DNA of 64,000 nucleotides from Candidatus Korarchaeum sp. (GTDB lineage Archaea; Korarchaeota; Korarchaeia; Korarchaeales; Korarchaeaceae), in contig JAJHQZ010000002.1 of assembly GCA_020833055.1 (NCBI GenBank), positions 124,001 through 188,000 on the forward strand, given 5' to 3'. Positions 17,652-25,760 of the stretch are shown in pieces. The notes under the pieces are model-generated. The model saw nothing but the letters and a program-made list of their open reading frames with translations. It was not told where the DNA came from and did not search any database. The position numbers and the translations under genes are program-made. Position 1 is the first letter of the stretch. Each line of letters begins with the position of its first letter.

Positions 17652-18272
17652 ATCATAGCGCTGGACTTCCCACCCAGGGATGTCAGGGGGATATTGAGCG
17701 AGCTTCACGACTTAGCAGTCGGGGTGAAAGTCGGCTTCCCAATAACTCTCTCCTTAGGGTTCGATGGGATAAGGGAACTCATGAGGGATTTCCCGGATTA
17801 CTACTGGATCGCTGATTACAAGCTCGCTGATATACCCGAGGTCGTCCAGTACGTCCTCAAGGGATTGGAGCAGGAGGGCTTCGATGCCTCGATAATACAC
17901 CTCTTCACGGGCCATAGGAGGTACGATGTCGGGATGGAATTGATAGGAGTCGTAGCTATGAGCCACCCGGAGGCGAAGTTCTTCAGGGGGAATTTCGAGA
18001 AGTTGTTGGATGAAGCTGAGCTCTTAGGCGTTGATGGGATAGTAGTAGGTGCTACTAGACCTGAGATGATAAGAGAAGCTAGGAGGAGGCTCCCAAACGT
18101 GAGGATATTCTCCCCCGGAGTGGGGGCTCAGGGGGCTGAACCAGGTTCAGCTATAGCTGCTGGAGCGGACTTCGAGATAGTGGGGAGGAGCATCCTGGGG
18201 AGCGAGAACCCGAGGCTGGAAGCTATGAGAGTTGTCGAAGCTCAGAGAGGTGTAATCCATGGACGCTCATGA
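17652..18272 (+). CDS. pyrF: Orotidine 5'-phosphate decarboxylase, start codon unclear
   Basis: Makes UMP from OMP. The N-terminal RLIIALDFPPRDV carries the ALD aspartate of the active site, then KVGFP, the catalytic ADYKLADIP, SHPEA, and the phosphate loops SPGVGAQGAEPG and VGRSI. The first ATG/GTG/TTG in frame is TTG 17694, which would remove the ALD motif and the first strand. I therefore set the boundary at ATC/ATA 17652. The true start may be a rare codon such as ATA 17604, which has GGAAGGG five bases before it. The alternative is ATG 17627 in the neighbouring frame joined by a one-base shift. It overlaps pyrE by 14 bases. Confidence 0.85.
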   Translation: MIALDFPPRDVRGILSELHDLAVGVKVGFPITLSLGFDGIRELMRDFPDYYWIADYKLADIPEVVQYVLKGLEQEGFDASIIHLFTGHRRYDVGMELIGVVAMSHPEAKFFRGNFEKLLDEAELLGVDGIVVGATRPEMIREARRRLPNVRIFSPGVGAQGAEPGSAIAAGADFEIVGRSILGSENPRLEAMRVVEAQRGVIHGRS

Positions 18273-18843
18273 GTTAGGGAAGATCCTCATCTCGAGGGGT
18301 ATGCTTAAGTTCGGGGAGTTCACGCTCACATCCGGTAAGAGGAGCAATATATACGTTGATCTGAGGCCTCTCCCATCTTTCCCAGAGGAATTCATGAGAA
18401 TAGCTACGGAGATGTCAAAGAGAATGAACGGAGATTTCGGTATATGCGGGGTCGCTGTAGGCGGGCTTCCACTAGCGACAGCTGTTGCGATCATATCCAG
18501 AAGGCCTCTGATATACGTGAGAAAGGAGAAGAAGGAGCATGGGACTGAGAGCCTCTTAGAAGGATTCTTGAACATGAGGAGCTACGTCATAATAGATGAT
18601 GTAGCCACGACGGGAGGCTCGATACTTAACGCCGCGAGGATCGTTAGGAGCTATGGATCCGATGTCAAGGAAGCTTGGGTAGTGGTAGATAGGATGCAGG
18701 GAGCAGCTGAGAGCCTGAAGGAAGAGGGTATAGAATTGAAGAGCCTCGCGACCCTCCCTAACATAGTGAAGCTTGTTCTGGATTCCCTCCCGGAGAGGGA
18801 GAGGTCTTACGCTCTTAAATACTTAGGGGAGGTGGGAGTATGA
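18259..18843 (+). CDS. pyrE: Orotate phosphoribosyltransferase
   Basis: 194 residues, a normal length. It joins orotate with PRPP to make OMP. The orotate loop GEFTLTSGKRSNIYVDLR and the PRPP motif YVIIDDVATTGGS (near residues 110-122) are intact, together with the flexible catalytic loop RKEKKEHGT. Overlaps with pyrF (14 bases) and pyrB (four bases, ATGA) show tight coupling within the pyrimidine cluster. Confidence 0.96.
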   Translation: MDAHELGKILISRGMLKFGEFTLTSGKRSNIYVDLRPLPSFPEEFMRIATEMSKRMNGDFGICGVAVGGLPLATAVAIISRRPLIYVRKEKKEHGTESLLEGFLNMRSYVIIDDVATTGGSILNAARIVRSYGSDVKEAWVVVDRMQGAAESLKEEGIELKSLATLPNIVKLVLDSLPERERSYALKYLGEVGV

Positions 18844-19730
18844 GTCTGAGGGGTAAGGATATAATCTCAATTTCGGATATGAAGAGAAGCGATCTAGAGA
18901 GGATCTTCAGGGTTGCTTCATCTAAATTCCAGGGGGATGAGCTCAAGGGGAAGATAATAGCGATGGCTTTCTTCGAGCCGAGCACTAGGACTAGATTCAG
19001 TTTCGAGACAGCTACCTTGAGATTGGGTGGTAATTATATAAGTTTCGAATCAGCCCACTCAACATCACTAGCTAAAGGTGAGAGCTTCTCAGATACCATA
19101 AGGATGCTGGATTCTTACGCTGATGGTATAGTCGTTAGGCATAGCTTGGAGGGGGCAGCTAAACTCGCAGCAGAGCTAGCTGAAGCCCCCGTCATAAATG
19201 CTGGGGATGGGACGAAGAACCATCCGACTCAGGCTATGATAGATCTCTACACGATATGGAAGGAGAGAGGCAATTTGGACAACTTAACTTACGGTGTGCT
19301 GGGAGATTTAAGGTATGGGAGGGCTGCCGCTAGTTTTCTAAAAGCTCTCAACCTTTATTCCCCCAGAAAAGTTTATCTAATATGCCCAGAAGGATTAAAA
19401 CCTAAACAGGAACTTCTGGACTCCCTTAAGATGCCATGGGAGTTCTCAGATCTGAAAGATGCTCTACCTGAGCTCGATGTCCTATACGTAACTAGGGTCC
19501 AGAAGGAGAGGTTCCCGGATCCCTCGGAGTACGAGAGAGTCAAGGGCAGCTATAAGGTGGATTCATCTATCCTCAAGGATGCTAAGGAGGGGCTCATGAT
19601 ACTCCATCCTCTCCCCAGGGTCGATGAGATCTCCTTGGACGTGGATTCCACTCCTTACGCTTATTACTTCAAGCAAGCAGCTAACGGAGTTCCCGTGAGG
19701 ATGGCACTATTATCGGAGGTGATACCATGA
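18840..19730 (+). CDS. pyrB: Aspartate carbamoyltransferase catalytic subunit
   Basis: 296 residues, slightly short of the 300-310 average. First committed step: carbamoyl phosphate plus aspartate. The carbamoyl-phosphate loop [13 protein letters not shown], the [11 protein letters not shown] segment and the C-terminal HPLPRVDEI (aspartate loop) are all present. It overlaps pyrE and pyrI by four bases each, so catalytic and regulatory chains are made together and should assemble as an ATCase holoenzyme. Confidence 0.97.
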   Translation: MSLRGKDIISISDMKRSDLERIFRVASSKFQGDELKGKIIAMAFFEPSTRTRFSFETATLRLGGNYISFESAHSTSLAKGESFSDTIRMLDSYADGIVVRHSLEGAAKLAAELAEAPVINAGDGTKNHPTQAMIDLYTIWKERGNLDNLTYGVLGDLRYGRAAASFLKALNLYSPRKVYLICPEGLKPKQELLDSLKMPWEFSDLKDALPELDVLYVTRVQKERFPDPSEYERVKGSYKVDSSILKDAKEGLMILHPLPRVDEISLDVDSTPYAYYFKQAANGVPVRMALLSEVIP

Positions 19731-20200
19731 AGGAAGAGCTAGTAGTGAGGAGGATATCTGACGGAACTGTCATAGATCATATACCGGCTGGGAGAGCTCT
19801 GAGGGTACTCAAGCTCTTAGGGATAACTGGGGAAAGGGATGGTGTCGTGGCTCTCGTGATGAACGTTCCCAGCAAGAAGTTGGGTAAGAAGGACATAGTT
19901 AAGATAGAGGGAAGGGAGCTAAGTAAGGAGGAGGTTGATAAGATATCCTTGATAGCACCATCGGCTACTATAAACATAATCAGGAACTTCGAAGTAGCTT
20001 CAAAGAGGAGGGTCGAGCTCCCGAGGAGAGTCGTAGGGATATTGAGGTGCTTAAACCCTAATTGCGTCACTAACGCCCCTAGGGAGGCAGTCAAACCATC
20101 ATTCACACTCCTATCCGAGAGCCCTCTGAGGATGGTCTGTGAGTACTGCGGGGAGTATTTGAGAGAGGAGGATATAATTGAACAGCTATCAAGCGTATAG
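19727..20200 (+). CDS. pyrI: Aspartate carbamoyltransferase regulatory subunit
   Basis: 157 residues. The N-terminal allosteric domain ([21 protein letters not shown]) binds nucleotide effectors; the C-terminal zinc domain has the four ligands C-x4-C and C-x2-C (RCLNPNC and VCEYC). This implies control of pyrimidine flux by nucleotides. Start ATG 19727 lies within the pyrB stop. The tail overlaps the next gene and contains its AGGAGGAT ribosome site. Confidence 0.95.
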   Translation: MKEELVVRRISDGTVIDHIPAGRALRVLKLLGITGERDGVVALVMNVPSKKLGKKDIVKIEGRELSKEEVDKISLIAPSATINIIRNFEVASKRRVELPRRVVGILRCLNPNCVTNAPREAVKPSFTLLSESPLRMVCEYCGEYLREEDIIEQLSSV

Positions 20201-20996
20201 AGTAATGAAGATAATTGAGAGTGAGAGGATAAGTGAGAAAGTTAAGAAGATAGTCCTGGAAGGGAACCTCGGATCTTCCCCCGGCCAGTACGCGATGATC
20301 TGGGTCCCTAAAGTGGGCGAGATACCCATAAGCATAGCTAGGGAGCCTAAGGGTGAGACTTGGATTTTAGTGGCTAAAGTGGGTAAGGTGAGCTCAGCTA
20401 TTCACTCCCTAAGGATCGGAGAGGAGCTATGGGTCAGAGGGCCATATGGGAGGGGTTTCAGCCTCAGGAGTGGGAAATGCTGCCTCATAGGGGGAGGCTA
20501 CGGTATAGCTCCCCTCATATCACTATCTGAGAGGCTCAGGGAGAGGGGCAATGCTAAGGTGAGGTTTTATGCAGGCTTCAAGAGGAGGGAAGAAGTAATT
20601 CTCGAGGACTTACTCAGTTCTATTTCCGATGAGCTCATAATAACTACTGAGGATGGATCATATGGGCTAAAGGGGAGAGTAGTTGAGCTAGTCGATTTCG
20701 ATTGGCCTGAAGCGATATACTCGGCCGGCCCCGAGGCTATGCTAGTCGAGGTAGTGAGGGAGGCCCTCAAGAGGAGTATATACGCTGAGGTCTCGATGGA
20801 GAGGCTGATAAGGTGCTCTATTGGGATCTGTGGATCCTGCTCTCTTGATCCACTTGGCCTCCTAGTCTGCAGAGACGGGCCTGTCTTCGATGCGAGTACC
20901 CTCAGCATGACGGAGGACTTCGGGAGATACTGGAGGGGTTTCGATGGGAGGAAGCTCCAGATAGGAGGTGAATCTATTGGCATGCTTCTGCGGTAA
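20178..20996 (+). CDS. pyrK: Dihydroorotate dehydrogenase electron-transfer subunit (PyrK-like)
   Basis: 272 residues. A ferredoxin-reductase fold: the FAD domain with [10 protein letters not shown], the NAD domain with [14 protein letters not shown], then a C-terminal 2Fe-2S site CSIGICGSC...C (residues near 213-230). In type 1B enzymes this subunit passes electrons from PyrD to NAD. The TTG at 20178 is chosen because AGGAGGAT lies five bases before it; an ATG at 20205 has no such site. No pyrD gene occurs in this cluster, so the partner must be elsewhere. Confidence 0.88.
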   Translation: MNSYQAYRVMKIIESERISEKVKKIVLEGNLGSSPGQYAMIWVPKVGEIPISIAREPKGETWILVAKVGKVSSAIHSLRIGEELWVRGPYGRGFSLRSGKCCLIGGGYGIAPLISLSERLRERGNAKVRFYAGFKRREEVILEDLLSSISDELIITTEDGSYGLKGRVVELVDFDWPEAIYSAGPEAMLVEVVREALKRSIYAEVSMERLIRCSIGICGSCSLDPLGLLVCRDGPVFDASTLSMTEDFGRYWRGFDGRKLQIGGESIGMLLR

Positions 20997-22197
20997 GCTC
21001 ATGCTCCCTTGGGGCTTGATAGATGGATGCATTGAGGTGATAGGGGATAGGATAAGCTCTATCTCAATAGGGATGAGGGGGTGCGAGGAAGCCGACTTGA
21101 TACTGCCCGGTATGATCGACTTGCACGTGCACATGAGAGGGCTCTATCAGAGGCATAAGGGGGACTGGAGATCTGAATCATTGGCTGCTTTGAGCGGGGG
21201 AGTTACTGTCGTAGCTGATATGCCCAACAACGTTCCGAAGATAGATAGCAGGGAGAGGCTCGATATGAAAACAGAGGAGGCTAAGAGAGAGAGTTACGTA
21301 GACTTCCTCCTCTATACATCATTCCCATATTTGGATGAGAGGAGTTACGTTATAGGCATCAAAATCTACCCTGAGGATATGTATGAAGACCTCAATCCCG
21401 TTTTCAAGAGGGCTTCCGAGATGGGGAAGGAGGTAGTAGTTCATGCAGAGGATCCTCTGATCCTAAAGGAAGCTGAGAAGGTTTTCGATGTTAAGGAGCA
21501 TAATAAGGCGAGACCCGAGCTCGCTGAGAAAATAGCTGTGGATAGAGTTATCTCGCTAGCCCGTAGGCATGGGACCAAGCTCAGGATAGCCCATTCCACA
21601 CTCCCCTATACTTTAGCGGCAGTGAGCGAAGCAAAAGCAGAGGGGATGGAGGTGAAAGCTGAGGTAACGCCGCATCACCTCCTCTACAGCCCATCGGACG
21701 CTGATTCTCTGGGGAGCCTCTTCAAAGTGAATCCCCCCATAAGGGGTACGGGTGAGAAGCTCTTAGGGATGGTTAGAGCCGGATTCGCAGATTTCTTAGT
21801 GACAGATCATGCCCCTCACAGCCCTGAGGAGAAGTCCAAGGGGTATGAGGAGATGCCATCAGGCATTCCATGGTTGGATGCCCTCACTCCATTCTTAGTG
21901 CAATGCGTTGAGGAGGGGAAGCTCCCCTATAGGATACTATCTATGTACAGCGCGGACCCGGCTCTGCACCTGGGCTTGAGCAGGGGCTCATTGATACCCG
22001 GTAATTTAGCGGACCTCGTCATACTCAAGAGGGAGAGGTGGACCCTCAGGAAGGAGGAGCTCCACACGAAGGCGAGGGCCAGCCCTATAGAGGGGAAGGA
22101 GTTGAAGTGGAAAGTTAGCAAGGTATTCATCAGAGGAGAGCTTGCGTTTCACGATGGTCCCGTGGTCTCTGAGGGCTTCGGTGTACCCGCTCTCTGA
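20977..22197 (+). CDS. pyrC: Dihydroorotase
   Basis: About 406 residues. Cyclises carbamoyl aspartate to dihydroorotate. Zinc-site motifs: LHVHMRG, MPNN, IKIYP, VHAED, AHSTLP, VTPHHLLY and TDHAPHSPEEK. The ribosome site GGAGGTGA at 20964-20971 lies five bases before TTG 20977; the GTG at 20968 is part of that site and is an unlikely start. The 3' end runs 49 bases into the convergent pyruvate kinase gene, so there is no spacer for a terminator. Confidence 0.93.
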   Translation: MACFCGKLMLPWGLIDGCIEVIGDRISSISIGMRGCEEADLILPGMIDLHVHMRGLYQRHKGDWRSESLAALSGGVTVVADMPNNVPKIDSRERLDMKTEEAKRESYVDFLLYTSFPYLDERSYVIGIKIYPEDMYEDLNPVFKRASEMGKEVVVHAEDPLILKEAEKVFDVKEHNKARPELAEKIAVDRVISLARRHGTKLRIAHSTLPYTLAAVSEAKAEGMEVKAEVTPHHLLYSPSDADSLGSLFKVNPPIRGTGEKLLGMVRAGFADFLVTDHAPHSPEEKSKGYEEMPSGIPWLDALTPFLVQCVEEGKLPYRILSMYSADPALHLGLSRGSLIPGNLADLVILKRERWTLRKEELHTKARASPIEGKELKWKVSKVFIRGELAFHDGPVVSEGFGVPAL

Positions 22198-23582
22198 AGT
22201 TCCCTCACACTCAATATCCTGAGGGTGTTCGTCTTCGCCTCACCGTGAGGGTGGCCGTAAGTCACTACGATGCGATCTTCCTCCGATAATATGCCCCTAT
22301 CCATGCAGTAGCTCAGCGCGTAGCTCAGGGCCTCATCTAAATCTCCGGTCACATCTATCGTCTCAACGCCCCATGTGAGTGTGAGGAGCTGGCTCGTTCT
22401 CTTGTTGCTGCTAAGCGCTATTATCCTAGCTTTAGGCCTGTGTCTAGCGACGTGCCTCGCTGTATAACCTGAGTAAGTGAAGCAGAATATTACAGGACAT
22501 TTGAGGATCTCTGAAGCCTCTACAGCAGCCTTACCGATGAAAGAAGGTATCGTATCTATCGGGAAATCTAGCCTGCTCTCCAGAGAACTCTCAGCCATCT
22601 CAGCTATTATCCTCATCCATCTAACGCTGAGCACGGGGTACTTCCCTATAGCTGTCTCGGCTGACAGCATTATGGCATCGCTCCCATCAAGTATCGCATT
22701 GTAGACGTCAGTGACCTCAGCTCTGGTCGGTATGGGGCTTTGAGTCATGGATTCAAGCATCTCAGTCGCCGTTATCACGGGCTTAGCGTTCTGATTGGCG
22801 AGTCTTATCAATTTTTTCTGTATCTTCGGGACCTCCTGAAGTGGTAATTCGACGCCGAGATCCCCTCTAGCTACCATAATTCCATAGGATACGTCCAGTA
22901 TTTCCCTTATCCTCTCAACAGCTTCCTTGGTCTCTATCTTAGATATTATGGCCGGAGGATCGTCTGAGATAGATCTCATGAATTCCATCGCCTCTATAAC
23001 ATCTTCAGCTGATTTGACGAAGGATAGGGCTATGAAGTCAACTCCCTTGCTTATTGATGCCTTTATAGCCTCCTTATCCTCCTCAGTCAGGCCTCTGAGT
23101 TCGAAAGGTTTTGATGCGTGCACTGATCTCTTATCCCTGACGAGACCCCCCTGGATTACTTCGCACTTGAGTAGCTCTCCATTTACTTCCCTCACCCTGA
23201 GCCTTATCCTCCCCTCATCTATGTAGAGCTCATCATCCGGCTCCAGACCCCTTAAAACGCTCGATGGCTTTATCTTTATCTCTCCAATCCCCTCCTTACC
23301 ACTCACAGTGACTAGATCACCGTCCTCTATCTTGAGCTCCTTCCTGCCCATGTGCGTCCTTACCTCGGGCCCCTGAAGGTCGGACATGAGGCCCACTCTG
23401 ATCCCCAGCTCATAGGAAGCCCTTCTTATCATCTCTATTTGCTCTATCTTCTCTTCTATAGTCCCATGGGAGAAGTTCAGCCTGGCTATGCTCATCCCCT
23501 CAGCTATCATGCCCTTCAGTACTTCTATTTGGGATGAGGAAGGTCCTATAGTCGCTATTATCTTCGTTTTCTGCATGGTCAT
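22149..23582 (-). CDS. pyk: Pyruvate kinase
   Basis: 477 residues from the ATG at 23582 (MTMQKTKIIATIGPSS); a longer frame to 23624 adds 14 unlikely residues. Converts phosphoenolpyruvate and ADP to pyruvate and ATP at the end of glycolysis. Motifs: ARLNFSHG, DLQGPEVRTH, ISKIETKEA, MVARGDLGVE and TEMLESM. The C-terminal regulatory domain is complete. TTTTAGTC about 25 bases before the ATG suggests a leaderless start. It converges on and overlaps pyrC. Confidence 0.95.
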   Translation of the reverse strand: MTMQKTKIIATIGPSSSQIEVLKGMIAEGMSIARLNFSHGTIEEKIEQIEMIRRASYELGIRVGLMSDLQGPEVRTHMGRKELKIEDGDLVTVSGKEGIGEIKIKPSSVLRGLEPDDELYIDEGRIRLRVREVNGELLKCEVIQGGLVRDKRSVHASKPFELRGLTEEDKEAIKASISKGVDFIALSFVKSAEDVIEAMEFMRSISDDPPAIISKIETKEAVERIREILDVSYGIMVARGDLGVELPLQEVPKIQKKLIRLANQNAKPVITATEMLESMTQSPIPTRAEVTDVYNAILDGSDAIMLSAETAIGKYPVLSVRWMRIIAEMAESSLESRLDFPIDTIPSFIGKAAVEASEILKCPVIFCFTYSGYTARHVARHRPKARIIALSSNKRTSQLLTLTWGVETIDVTGDLDEALSYALSYCMDRGILSEEDRIVVTYGHPHGEAKTNTLRILSVRELQRAGTPKPSETTGPS

Positions 23583-23632
23583 CGGGCTGATGATACAGTA
23601 AGGACTAAAAGTTATTGATGCCATACTCGTGA

Positions 23633-24262
23633 GTGCCGAACGAGAGGGTTTTCAGATCAGATCTGAGGAAACTGGCCTCGAGATTAGAGGAGAAAGGGAT
23701 TGTTCCAAGCGGTAGGCTGGATCCCCTCATAAATAAGCTCTCCGATCTTCATAAGAGGGGATTAGTCAAGATAAATCATTCAGCTATGGAAATAGTGATT
23801 GCAGCTCATTTCATTTCAAAGGGATATGAGGTGGACGTTGAGGTCCCAATAAATGATCTGAAATGTGATCTTCTATGTTTAAATGATATTAAGGTGATAA
23901 TTGAGGTAGAAACTGGTTACGTTCCGCCTGAGCACGCTCTAGATCCCGATAACTTCTGCAGAGCTAGAATTGCGAGCAAGATAGCTAGGTACAGCATTCA
24001 CTCTGACAGGTTTTATTTAGCGGCTCCGCCCACATACCTAATGGAGATACCGACCTTCGTCCTACTGCCCCCCGATGAGAGGAATGAGGATGAGTTGATT
24101 AAGTGGAAATCGCTCCTGGATTCTTACTACACTAACCCCCCGATACCTCTGGAGATGTTGAGGATTTGCAAGCTCAATGGGATACTCATAACTTCTGTTG
24201 ATGATGGTAGGGTAACTGAATTGGGCCCATCCACATATCTGAGGCTCCTAAAGGGGATATGA
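23633..24262 (+). CDS. Protein with PD-(D/E)XK nuclease-like core, function unknown
   Basis: 209 residues from GTG 23633. An N-terminal helical domain (about 1-55) could bind nucleic acid. It is followed by EIVIAAHFISKGYEVDVEVPI, then CDLLCLN and VIIEVETGY. The order helix, strand, Asp, turn, strand with Glu-Val-Glu matches the PD-(D/E)XK nuclease core; the lysine after the acidic pair is replaced by Thr-Gly, so activity is uncertain. A C-terminal alpha/beta part is unlike anything I know. It diverges from pyk across 50 bases and ends two bases before the cloverleaf element. Confidence 0.55.
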   Translation: MPNERVFRSDLRKLASRLEEKGIVPSGRLDPLINKLSDLHKRGLVKINHSAMEIVIAAHFISKGYEVDVEVPINDLKCDLLCLNDIKVIIEVETGYVPPEHALDPDNFCRARIASKIARYSIHSDRFYLAAPPTYLMEIPTFVLLPPDERNEDELIKWKSLLDSYYTNPPIPLEMLRICKLNGILITSVDDGRVTELGPSTYLRLLKGI

Positions 24263-24353
24263 GGGGCTTTCGGGGGTTCCCGTGGAAACGGGAATCAGCC
24301 ACTCCTTGGAGCGCTGGTTTCAGAGGTCTCTCTGATCCCCCTCTCCCGGCCCC
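24263..24353 (+). ncRNA. Candidate structured RNA, four-way junction
   Basis: The convergent intergenic stretch folds into a cloverleaf. The closing helix is GGGGC (24263-24267) with GCCCC (24349-24353). After an internal loop, GGGGG (24272-24276) pairs with CCCCC (24337-24341). The three arms are TTCCCGT/ACGGGAA with loop GGAA (24277-24294); CAGC-CTC/GAG-GCTG with loop CTTG (24296-24316); and TCAGAG/CTCTGA with loop GTCT (24320-24335). On the plus strand two loops are GNRA and CUUG types, which favour that strand as the RNA. It lacks tRNA loops and no known class fits. A DNA-level repeat is the alternative. Confidence 0.55.
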
Positions 24354-24388
24354 AGTTAGCGTGAAGCACTGCCTAATAAACTTTCCCA

Positions 24389-25006
24389 TCAACTCAGCCT
24401 AGAGATGAGGACTTCCCTATTGAACTGATTTTGAATTTCCGTTCCCATCTTGATGATCTGGGGTCCGATGGATGAGAGGAGCCATGAGCCCTCTATCTGA
24501 GCTATCTTAGGCATTGACTCATGCCCCATGCGACTAAGAGCTTTAAGCGAGGATGTAGTTAGTACCTGCTCCCTCCTGAGGCCTAACCATATCTCCACCG
24601 CCTCCTCTACAGCATTCATGAGCTTTTCGGTCGGCCTCCCGATTGCGATTCCGGGGCATCTTGGATCTAAGTATATGTAGAATGTCCCCAGCTTACTGGA
24701 GAAAGCCGCTTCCTCCCTCCTCCCATATTCCGGGTTTTTGAAGATGTAGAATGGCCAGAGCTTGCATGCCCTCGGTTTCATACCGAGCATCTGCAGATAG
24801 CAGAGGTGGGAGCTCAGGAGGAAGGGGCAGCTCCTACCTTCCTTCCTCAGGAAGAACCTGTCCTTCCTGATCTCTACGTAATACCTCCCTAATTTCCTAG
24901 ATATCTCTAGGGCTTCATTGGGTCTCAGGGGCACCGAGAAGTGAGAGCAGCAGATCCCGCATGCATTACACTCGAAGGAATGGATGTAGCTCCACGGGAG
25001 GTACAT
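24389..25006 (-). CDS. YkgJ-type cysteine cluster (CxxCxxCC) protein
   Basis: 205 residues. The YkgJ family signature C-x2-C-x2-CC is at the N-terminus (CNACGICC, residues 13-20), followed by RSCPFL, CYLQ and PRACKLWPF and a late RCPGIAIG. These conserved cysteines bind zinc or an Fe-S cluster in relatives; the cellular role is not known. A GGAGG just upstream of the ATG supports the start. It converges with the plus-strand gene across the cloverleaf element. Confidence 0.8.
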   Translation of the reverse strand: MYLPWSYIHSFECNACGICCSHFSVPLRPNEALEISRKLGRYYVEIRKDRFFLRKEGRSCPFLLSSHLCYLQMLGMKPRACKLWPFYIFKNPEYGRREEAAFSSKLGTFYIYLDPRCPGIAIGRPTEKLMNAVEEAVEIWLGLRREQVLTTSSLKALSRMGHESMPKIAQIEGSWLLSSIGPQIIKMGTEIQNQFNREVLISRLS

Positions 25007-25025
25007 GCATACCTCCGATCGATCG

Positions 25026-25046
25026 AGCTTAATGGATTCTTAAGCT
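25026..25046 (-). promoter_or_regulatory. Inverted repeat upstream of the YkgJ gene
   Basis: AGCTTAA (25026-25032) and TTAAGCT (25040-25046) form an exact seven-base repeat with a seven-base spacer. It lies 20-40 bases before the ATG at 25006, where the TATA element and transcription start are expected. An operator is plausible; the AT-rich arms reduce its significance. Confidence 0.35.
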
Positions 25047-25078
25047 TTTCTATGAATTGCATTCAAAAAGGTGAGGAG

Positions 25079-25636
25079 TTATTTCGTCCTCGAGCCCCTC
25101 AAGAATGTAGTATGGGCCAAGTAGAAGTAGATGGATGGGAGGAAGATGAGGGGTCCGAGTATCGTAAGGAAGGAACATGTAAGGTTCGTTAAACATAGCG
25201 TGGATGGATACTTGTAGCCACCTCCCAGATAGATGGCTACTATTATCGCTAAGAGACCGGCTAAAGATATTATTATGTCCCCTGAGGAGCGGGGTCGAAT
25301 TCTCGGGCTCTCGAAATCGGAAGCCGCTGATACCACTACTAAAGTGCTGAACATACCGTATACATACCCCTCAATGACAGGATCCCCCGATACTATGAGG
25401 AGAAGTGAGACTACCACTGCTACTGACGGAAATATCAGGATGGCCAGCTCGCTAGCTCTCCTCGCGATACTCTCATCTACGGATTCCCTCACAAAAAGTA
25501 GTCGTATCGCTGGGAGGATAGGGAATAGTGAGTAGAGGAGAGGTGGCAATATATGGAATCCGAAATACCCGAGGATGAATAGTATCACAGCGATGATGGA
25601 TAATACGGCGAGCGTGAGTTTATTAAGGGAAGTCAT
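25079..25636 (-). CDS. Small polytopic membrane protein, unknown
   Basis: 185 residues with about six hydrophobic segments (residues near 7-27, 29-46, 62-84, 90-105, 120-140, 150-172) joined by short loops. A stretch of charged residues near the middle (FESPRIRPRSSG) should be cytoplasmic. I find no transporter or enzyme motif. AGGAGGGG eight bases upstream gives a strong ribosome site. It is upstream of the YkgJ gene on the same strand with 72 bases between. Confidence 0.6.
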   Translation of the reverse strand: MTSLNKLTLAVLSIIAVILFILGYFGFHILPPLLYSLFPILPAIRLLFVRESVDESIARRASELAILIFPSVAVVVSLLLIVSGDPVIEGYVYGMFSTLVVVSAASDFESPRIRPRSSGDIIISLAGLLAIIVAIYLGGGYKYPSTLCLTNLTCSFLTILGPLIFLPSIYFYLAHTTFLRGSRTK

Positions 25637-25648
25637 GATAACCCCTCC

Positions 25649-25676
25649 TTTTTACGGGAAGTAAAAAATATATAAA
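25649..25676 (-). promoter_or_regulatory. Promoter with dyad between TATA box and ribosome site
   Basis: TTTTTAC (25649-25655) and GTAAAAA (25661-25667) are exact reverse complements around GGGAA. Read on the minus strand they lie between the TATA element TTTATATAT (25668-25676) and the AGGAGGGG ribosome site of the 25636 gene. They would cover the transcription start. A repressor site or a short leader hairpin would both fit. Confidence 0.45.
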
Positions 25677-25760
25677 TTTGGGGGAGGGACTCCAATTTTT
25701 CAAACATATCCCATCTATTAAAAATGAATGTTCCAGATACGGAGGCTTCGAGCTGAAAAA

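Noticed and set aside
17694-17696. TTG 17694 as the pyrF start
   Set aside because: It would remove the first beta strand and the ALD aspartate required for OMP binding.
24263-24353. Simple bidirectional terminator between convergent genes
   Set aside because: A four-way junction with three stable arms is far more elaborate than needed, and there is no T-run on either side.
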